Assembly (NCBI RefSeq): GCF_050948215.1
Contig: NW_027488637.1
Location: 744,001-808,000 of the forward strand
Direction of reading: 5' to 3'
Source: Halictus rubicundus
Taxonomy: Eukaryota; Arthropoda; Insecta; Hymenoptera; Halictidae
Length of the DNA: 64,000 nucleotides
In this document: positions 61,701 through 64,000 of the stretch, one piece after another
How positions within the stretch are numbered: the first letter of the stretch is position 1
Layout of the letters: each line of letters opens with the position of its first letter
Notes under the pieces: model-generated
What the model saw: only the letters and a program-made list of their open reading frames with translations
Database searches by the model: none
What the model was told of the DNA's origin: nothing
Made by a program: the position numbers and the translations under genes

Positions 61701-64000
61701 CTATCCTCTATCTTATCCTATCCTCTATCCTATCCTATCCTCTATCCTATTCTATCCTCTATCCTATCCTATCATCTATCCTATCCTATATTCTATCCTA
61801 TCCTATCCTCTATCCTATCAAATCCCCTATCCTATCCTCTATCCTATCCTATCCTGTATCCTATCCAATCCTCAATCCTATCCTATCATCTATCCTCTAT
61901 CCTATCCTATCCTCTATCCTATCCTATCTTCTATCCTACCCTATCATCTATCCTCAAGTCTATCCTTTCCTGTATCCTATCCAATCCGCTATCCTATCCT
62001 ATCCTCTATCCTATCCTATCCAATCCCCTATCCTATGCTCTATCCTATCCTATCCTCTATAATATCGTATACTCTATCATATCCTATCCTCTATCCTATA
62101 ATATCATCTATCCGTTCCTATTCTCTATCCTAACCTATTCTCTATCCTATCCTCTATCCTATCCTATCCTCTATCCAATCCTCTAACCTATCCTATCCTC
62201 TATCCTATCCTATCCTCTATCCAATCCTCTATCCTATCCTATCCTCTATCCTATCCCATCCTCTATCCTATCCTATCCTCTATCCTATCCTATCCTCTAT
62301 CCTATCCTATCCTCTATCCGATCCTATCCTCTATCCTATCCTATCCTCTATCCTATCCTATCATCTATCCTATCCTATCCTCAATCCTATCAAATCCCCT
62401 ATCCTATCCTCTATCCTATCCTATCCTGTATCCTATCCTATCCTCTATCCTATCCTCTATTCGATCCTATCCTCTATCCTATCGTATCCTCTATCCTATC
62501 CTCTATCCTATCCTCTATCCTATCCTCTATCCTATCCTATCCTCTATCCTATCCTATCCTCTATCCTATCCTATCCTCTATCCTATCCTATCCACTATCC
62601 TATCCTATCCTCTATCCTATCCTATCCTCTATCCTCTATCCTATCCTATCCTCTATCCTATCCTATCCTCTATCCTATCCTATCCTCTATCCTATCCTAT
62701 CCTCTATCCTAACCTATCCTCTATCCTATCCTATCCTCTATCCTATCCTATCCTCTATGCTATCCTATCCTCTATCCTATCCTATCCACTATCCTATCCT
62801 ATCCTCTATCCTATCCTATCCTCTATCCTATCCTATCCTGTATCCTATCCTATCCTATATCCTATCCTATCCTCTATCCTATCCTCTATCCGATCCTATC
62901 CTCTATCCTATCCTATCCTCTATCCTATCCTCTATCCTATCCTCTATCCTATCCTATCCTATCCTCTATGCTATCCTATCCTCTATCCTATCCTATCCTC
63001 TATCCAATCCTCTAACCTATCCTATCCTCTATCCTATCCTATCCTCTATCCTATCCTATCCTCTATCCTATCCTATCCTCTATCCTATCGTATCCTCTAT
63101 CCTATCCTATCTTCTATCCTATCCTATCGTCTATCTTATCAAATCCCCTATCCTATCCTCTATCCTATCCTATCCAATCCTCTATCCTATCTTTTCATCT
63201 ATCCTCAAGTCTATCCTTTCCTGTATCCTATCCAATCCTCTATCCTATCCTATCCTCTATCGTATCGTATCCTCTATCCTATCCTATCTTCTATCCTATC
63301 CTATCCTCTATCCTATCAAATCCCCTATCCTATCCTCTATCCTATCCTATCCTCTATCCTATCCTATCCTCTATCCTATCCTATCCTCTATCCTATCCTA
63401 TCCTCTATCCTATCCTATCCTCTATCCTATCCTATCCTCTATCCTATCCTATCCTCTATCCTATCCTATCCTCTATCCTATCCTATCTTCTATCCTATCC
63501 TATCCTCTATCCTATCAAATCCCCTATCCTATCCTCTATCCTATCCTATCCTGTATCCTATCCATTCCTCAATCCTATCCTATCATCTATCCTCTATCCT
63601 ATCCTATCCTCTATCCTATCCTATCCTCTATCCTATCCTATCGTCTATCCTATCCTCTATCCTATCCTATCCTATCCTCCGTCCTATCCTATCTTCTATC
63701 CTATCCTATCCTCTATCCTATCCTCTATCCTATCCTCTATCCTATCCTCTATCCTATCCTATCCTCTATCCTATCCTATCCTCTATCCTATCCTATCCTC
63801 TATCCTTTCCTATCCTCTATCCTATCCTATCCTCTATCGTATCCTATCCTCTATCCTATCCTATCCACTATCCTATCCTATCCTCTATCCTATCCTATCC
63901 TCTATCCTATCCTATCCTGTATCCTATCCTATCCTATATCCTATCCTATCCTCTATCCTATCCTCTATCCGATCCTATCCTCTATCCTATCCTATCCTCT
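61701..64000. repeat. 17-bp satellite array, diverged domain (right end)
   Basis: The right end returns to the variant set of the first 10 kb: CCTATATTCTATCC near 61,786, TATCCTCAAGTC near 61,950, marker A at 62,099, CTCTAACC near 62,180 and 63,010, CTTTTCATC near 63,190 and TCAAATCCCC near 63,320 and 63,515. It is mixed with homogeneous-type stretches (CTATTCGATCC near 62,459). The array runs off the window end. No gene is seen. Confidence 0.88.

Noticed and set aside
1..64000. Canonical insect telomere (CCTAA)n
   Set aside because: The unit is CCTAT-based with a CTC interruption; CCTAACC occurs only as rare single variants, so no canonical telomere tract is present.

Overview
The window is almost entirely a simple, strongly strand-biased tandem satellite (about 56.5 of 64 kb), interrupted by two non-LTR retrotransposons of the R1 clade, both on the minus strand. 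I see no host protein gene, tRNA, rRNA or CRISPR array. The R1 clade is essentially an arthropod group, so this is heterochromatin (centromeric, pericentromeric, subtelomeric or B/sex-chromosome-like) of an arthropod, most likely an insect. The GC-rich, Arg/Ala/Gly-rich coding style resembles R1-type elements I associate with Hymenoptera, but that narrower guess is weak.

Satellite layout. The core monomer on the plus strand is 17 bp, CCTCTATCCTATCCTAT: 7 C, 7 T, 3 A and no G. Related units of 7, 12 and 22 bp are CCTCTAT plus 0, 1 or 3 copies of CCTAT. All 64 kb has the same orientation. Variant monomers define domains. A diverged type lies at about 1-10.8 kb, 20.8-24.1 kb and 61.7-64 kb. A more homogeneous type lies at 10.8-20.8, 24.1-40.5 and 46.9-49.5 kb. 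A third type, marked by TCAAATCACC variants, lies at 50.7-61.7 kb. Rare variants show nested segmental duplications with periods of 505 bp, 553 bp, 1,224 bp (exactly 72 monomers), 2.2-2.6 kb, 2.9-3.4 kb, about 13.4-13.6 kb and about 16.1 kb.

Retrotransposon 1 (40,513-46,870, minus) looks full length. It has a structured 5' end starting GGGG, a 594-bp 5' UTR, ORF1 (719 aa, gag-like, three zinc knuckles), an overlapping ORF2 in the -1 frame (endonuclease, reverse transcriptase, C-terminal zinc knuckle), a 3' UTR and a 20-nt poly(A). An 18-bp target-site duplication of satellite sequence flanks it, and empty-site copies are present elsewhere in the window. Retrotransposon 2 (49,541-50,687, minus) is a 5'-truncated copy of a different R1-clade family; it keeps only the ORF2 C-terminus, the 3' UTR and a roughly 30-nt poly(A). 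Both elements sit in the satellite in the same orientation.

How the parts work together. ORF1 would package element RNA. ORF2 would nick the satellite and prime reverse transcription on the C/T-rich strand. The satellite gives a safe, self-renewing landing site. The long Ser/Ile/Leu/Tyr/Pro reading frames across the array (up to 3,436 codons) follow from a 17-bp, stop-free monomer and I do not annotate them as genes.
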